NCBI GenBank assembly: GCA_004028505.1
Contig: MTKO01000076.1
Span: 1 to 47,759 of the forward strand
DNA: 47,759 nucleotides
Direction: 5' to 3'
DNA from: Candidatus Electrothrix aarhusensis
GTDB lineage: Bacteria > Desulfobacterota > Desulfobulbia > Desulfobulbales > Desulfobulbaceae
Shown here: positions 46,537-47,759 of the stretch, one piece after another
Position numbering within the stretch: the first letter of the stretch is position 1
Layout of the letters: every line of letters starts with the position of its first letter
Made by a program: the position numbers and the translations under genes
Notes under the pieces: generated by a model
Database searches by the model: none
What the model was told of the DNA's origin: nothing
Seen by the model: the letters and a program-made list of their open reading frames with translations, nothing else

Positions 46537-47759
46537 TCAATGCCCAGCTCCACCCTTCTCCGGCGGAGCACCACCACCCTCCGGTTTCGCCCCAAAAGGC
46601 GTTGCATTAACCACCGTACCGGGCCGCAGCATCAGCAATCCCTCGACGATCACCTTATCACCGGGTGCAAGTCCCTTGGTCACCAGCCATTGATCCTCAA
46701 TAGCCCGCTCAAGCACCAGCGGACGATACTCCGCCTTGTTCTCCGCATTGACAACTAGGACAAAGGGATCACCCTTTGAACTACGGGATACGCCCTGTTG
46801 CGGCACCAGAAGTGCCTGCTCCCGAACGCCCTCCTGAATAACGGTGCGGACAAACATGCCCGGTAAAAGCATCCCGTCTGGGTTGGGAAAAACCGCCCGC
46901 AGAGTGACAGAGCCGGTGCTTGGGTCAACAGTCACATCGCTGAATTGCAAGGTTCCGTCCTGCGGATAAGCAGTGCCGTCTTCCAGTAGGAGTTGCACCA
47001 TATTCTGTTCCTCACGCCCCTCGTTAAGACCTTCCTTCCGCAAAGAAAGCATCTTCGTTGCCGCTTGGGGAATATCCGCATAAATAGGATCCATTTGCTG
47101 GATAATGGACAGTGGCATCGGTTGATAGGCTGTGACCACTGCGCCCTCAGTCACATTGGAAATACCGATTCGACCGGAGATAGGCGCGGTGACCTTAGTA
47201 TAGCCAAGATTGATTTCGGCGGTTTGCACCGCTGCCTCTGCCTGTTGGACTGCGGCCTGGGCAGCCGCAATTGCACTGCGACTGCTTTCAACCTGGGCCT
47301 GGGCAGATGCCAAATCAGCCTCAGCCACCACCGCCCCGGTTGCGGCCTGATCCCGCTGGGCCGCAGAAACGATTTTTTGCTTAAAAGACTGCTCGTAGCG
47401 TTTGCTGTCAGATCGGGCCAGGGACAGCTGAGCCTTGATCCGGCCAATATCAGCCTGACTTGCCCTAAGAGTCGCTCTGGACCGATCAACAGCCTTTCTT
47501 GAAGCCAAGAGATTGGCTTCGGCATTATCTAATGCTGCCTGGAATGAAGAGGGGTCAAGCCGGTACAGAACATCGCCCGCATTGACATTCGAGCCTTCAG
47601 TGAACAAGCGTTCTTGGATAATACCGCTGACCTGGGGTCGGATCTCCGCAGTCCGAAAAGCCGAGGTTCGACCGGGCAGTTCGTTGGTCAGTACGATCTG
47701 TTGCGGCTGCATAATAATAAAAGACACTGCCGGTGCAGGACGTTGCGGCCCTGGGCCTT
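46537..47759 (-). CDS. RND efflux periplasmic adaptor (5' end beyond the window)
   Basis: At least 407 residues are visible and the frame runs past the window edge (PAPAVSFIIMQPQQIVLTN), so the signal peptide or lipobox is not seen. The lipoyl and hairpin parts are clear: LPGRTSAFRTAEIRPQVSGI, YRLDPSSFQAALDNAEANLL, a long coiled-coil hairpin (about residues 90-180, Ala/Gln-rich), NLGYTKVTAPISGRIGIS, and a beta-barrel and membrane-proximal domain (LRAVFPNPDGMLLPGMFVRT). It links the pump at 42935 to the outer-membrane channel. It is first in the operon as seen here. Confidence 0.92.
   Translation of the reverse strand, partial: GPGPQRPAPAVSFIIMQPQQIVLTNELPGRTSAFRTAEIRPQVSGIIQERLFTEGSNVNAGDVLYRLDPSSFQAALDNAEANLLASRKAVDRSRATLRASQADIGRIKAQLSLARSDSKRYEQSFKQKIVSAAQRDQAATGAVVAEADLASAQAQVESSRSAIAAAQAAVQQAEAAVQTAEINLGYTKVTAPISGRIGISNVTEGAVVTAYQPMPLSIIQQMDPIYADIPQAATKMLSLRKEGLNEGREEQNMVQLLLEDGTAYPQDGTLQFSDVTVDPSTGSVTLRAVFPNPDGMLLPGMFVRTVIQEGVREQALLVPQQGVSRSSKGDPFVLVVNAENKAEYRPLVLERAIEDQWLVTKGLAPGDKVIVEGLLMLRPGTVVNATPFGAKPEGGGAPPEKGGAGH

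Noticed and set aside
1-47759. tRNA, rRNA or complete IS element
   Set aside because: I saw no tRNA-like cloverleaf, rRNA segment or transposase frame on either strand; a covariance search would settle the tRNA question.

Overview
The window looks like chromosomal DNA of a Gram-negative, sulfur-metabolising bacterium. A true DsrC with both conserved C-terminal cysteines, two-cluster ferredoxin, FeoAB iron uptake, RND efflux and lipoprotein/outer-membrane genes point to a Desulfobacterota lineage. A Desulfobulbales member, possibly a cable bacterium, is my best guess, but this is inference and no rRNA or tRNA gene is present to test it.

Layout. (1) 1-3.9 kb is an accessory region: the 3' end of a type III restriction subunit, a DUF4419 gene, a small antitoxin-like gene and a ParD-RelE/ParE toxin-antitoxin pair, with a degenerate second copy of the restriction-gene tail between them. 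(2) 3.9-8.9 kb holds an AT-rich mltB-type transglycosylase preceded by a relic of the dnaE 5' end, then dnaE itself. (3) 9.0-16.4 kb holds an unknown gene and an oligopeptide ABC transporter operon whose solute-binding protein is fused to the first permease. (4) 16.4-20.4 kb holds an HU-like/DUF4469 gene with repeats upstream, then an integron-type cassette array of four cassettes with attC sites and no integrase in view. It ends in a half attC site and palindromic repeats. (5) 20.4-26.6 kb holds a large SNF2-family helicase and ppiD on the minus strand. (6) 26.9-36.7 kb holds dsrC, a fused hisH-hisF of eukaryote-like architecture, a membrane diguanylate cyclase, a feo operon, a SanA/YdcF-like gene, a DtxR-type regulator and der. 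(7) 37.1-41.4 kb holds a JAMM-like gene, an amino-acid dehydrogenase, a fumarase/aspartase-family lyase, a ferredoxin and a Cys-rich exported protein. (8) 41.5 kb to the end is a minus-strand RND tripartite efflux operon (adaptor, pump, outer-membrane lipoprotein) with a small unrelated gene inserted.

Eleven frame breaks, most of them in conserved or essential genes (dnaE, der, hisHF, oppD, ppiD, RND genes), are each repaired by changing one base in a short homopolymer. Ten need an added base and one needs a base removed. This looks like sequencing/consensus error rather than gene decay, so I annotate these genes as single CDSs and mark the break.

The strongest unusual signal is the cassette array at 17,953-20,200. 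In all four cassettes the 7-base box at the cassette start is the exact reverse complement of the box that opens that cassette's own attC, which is what site-specific cassette circularisation leaves behind.
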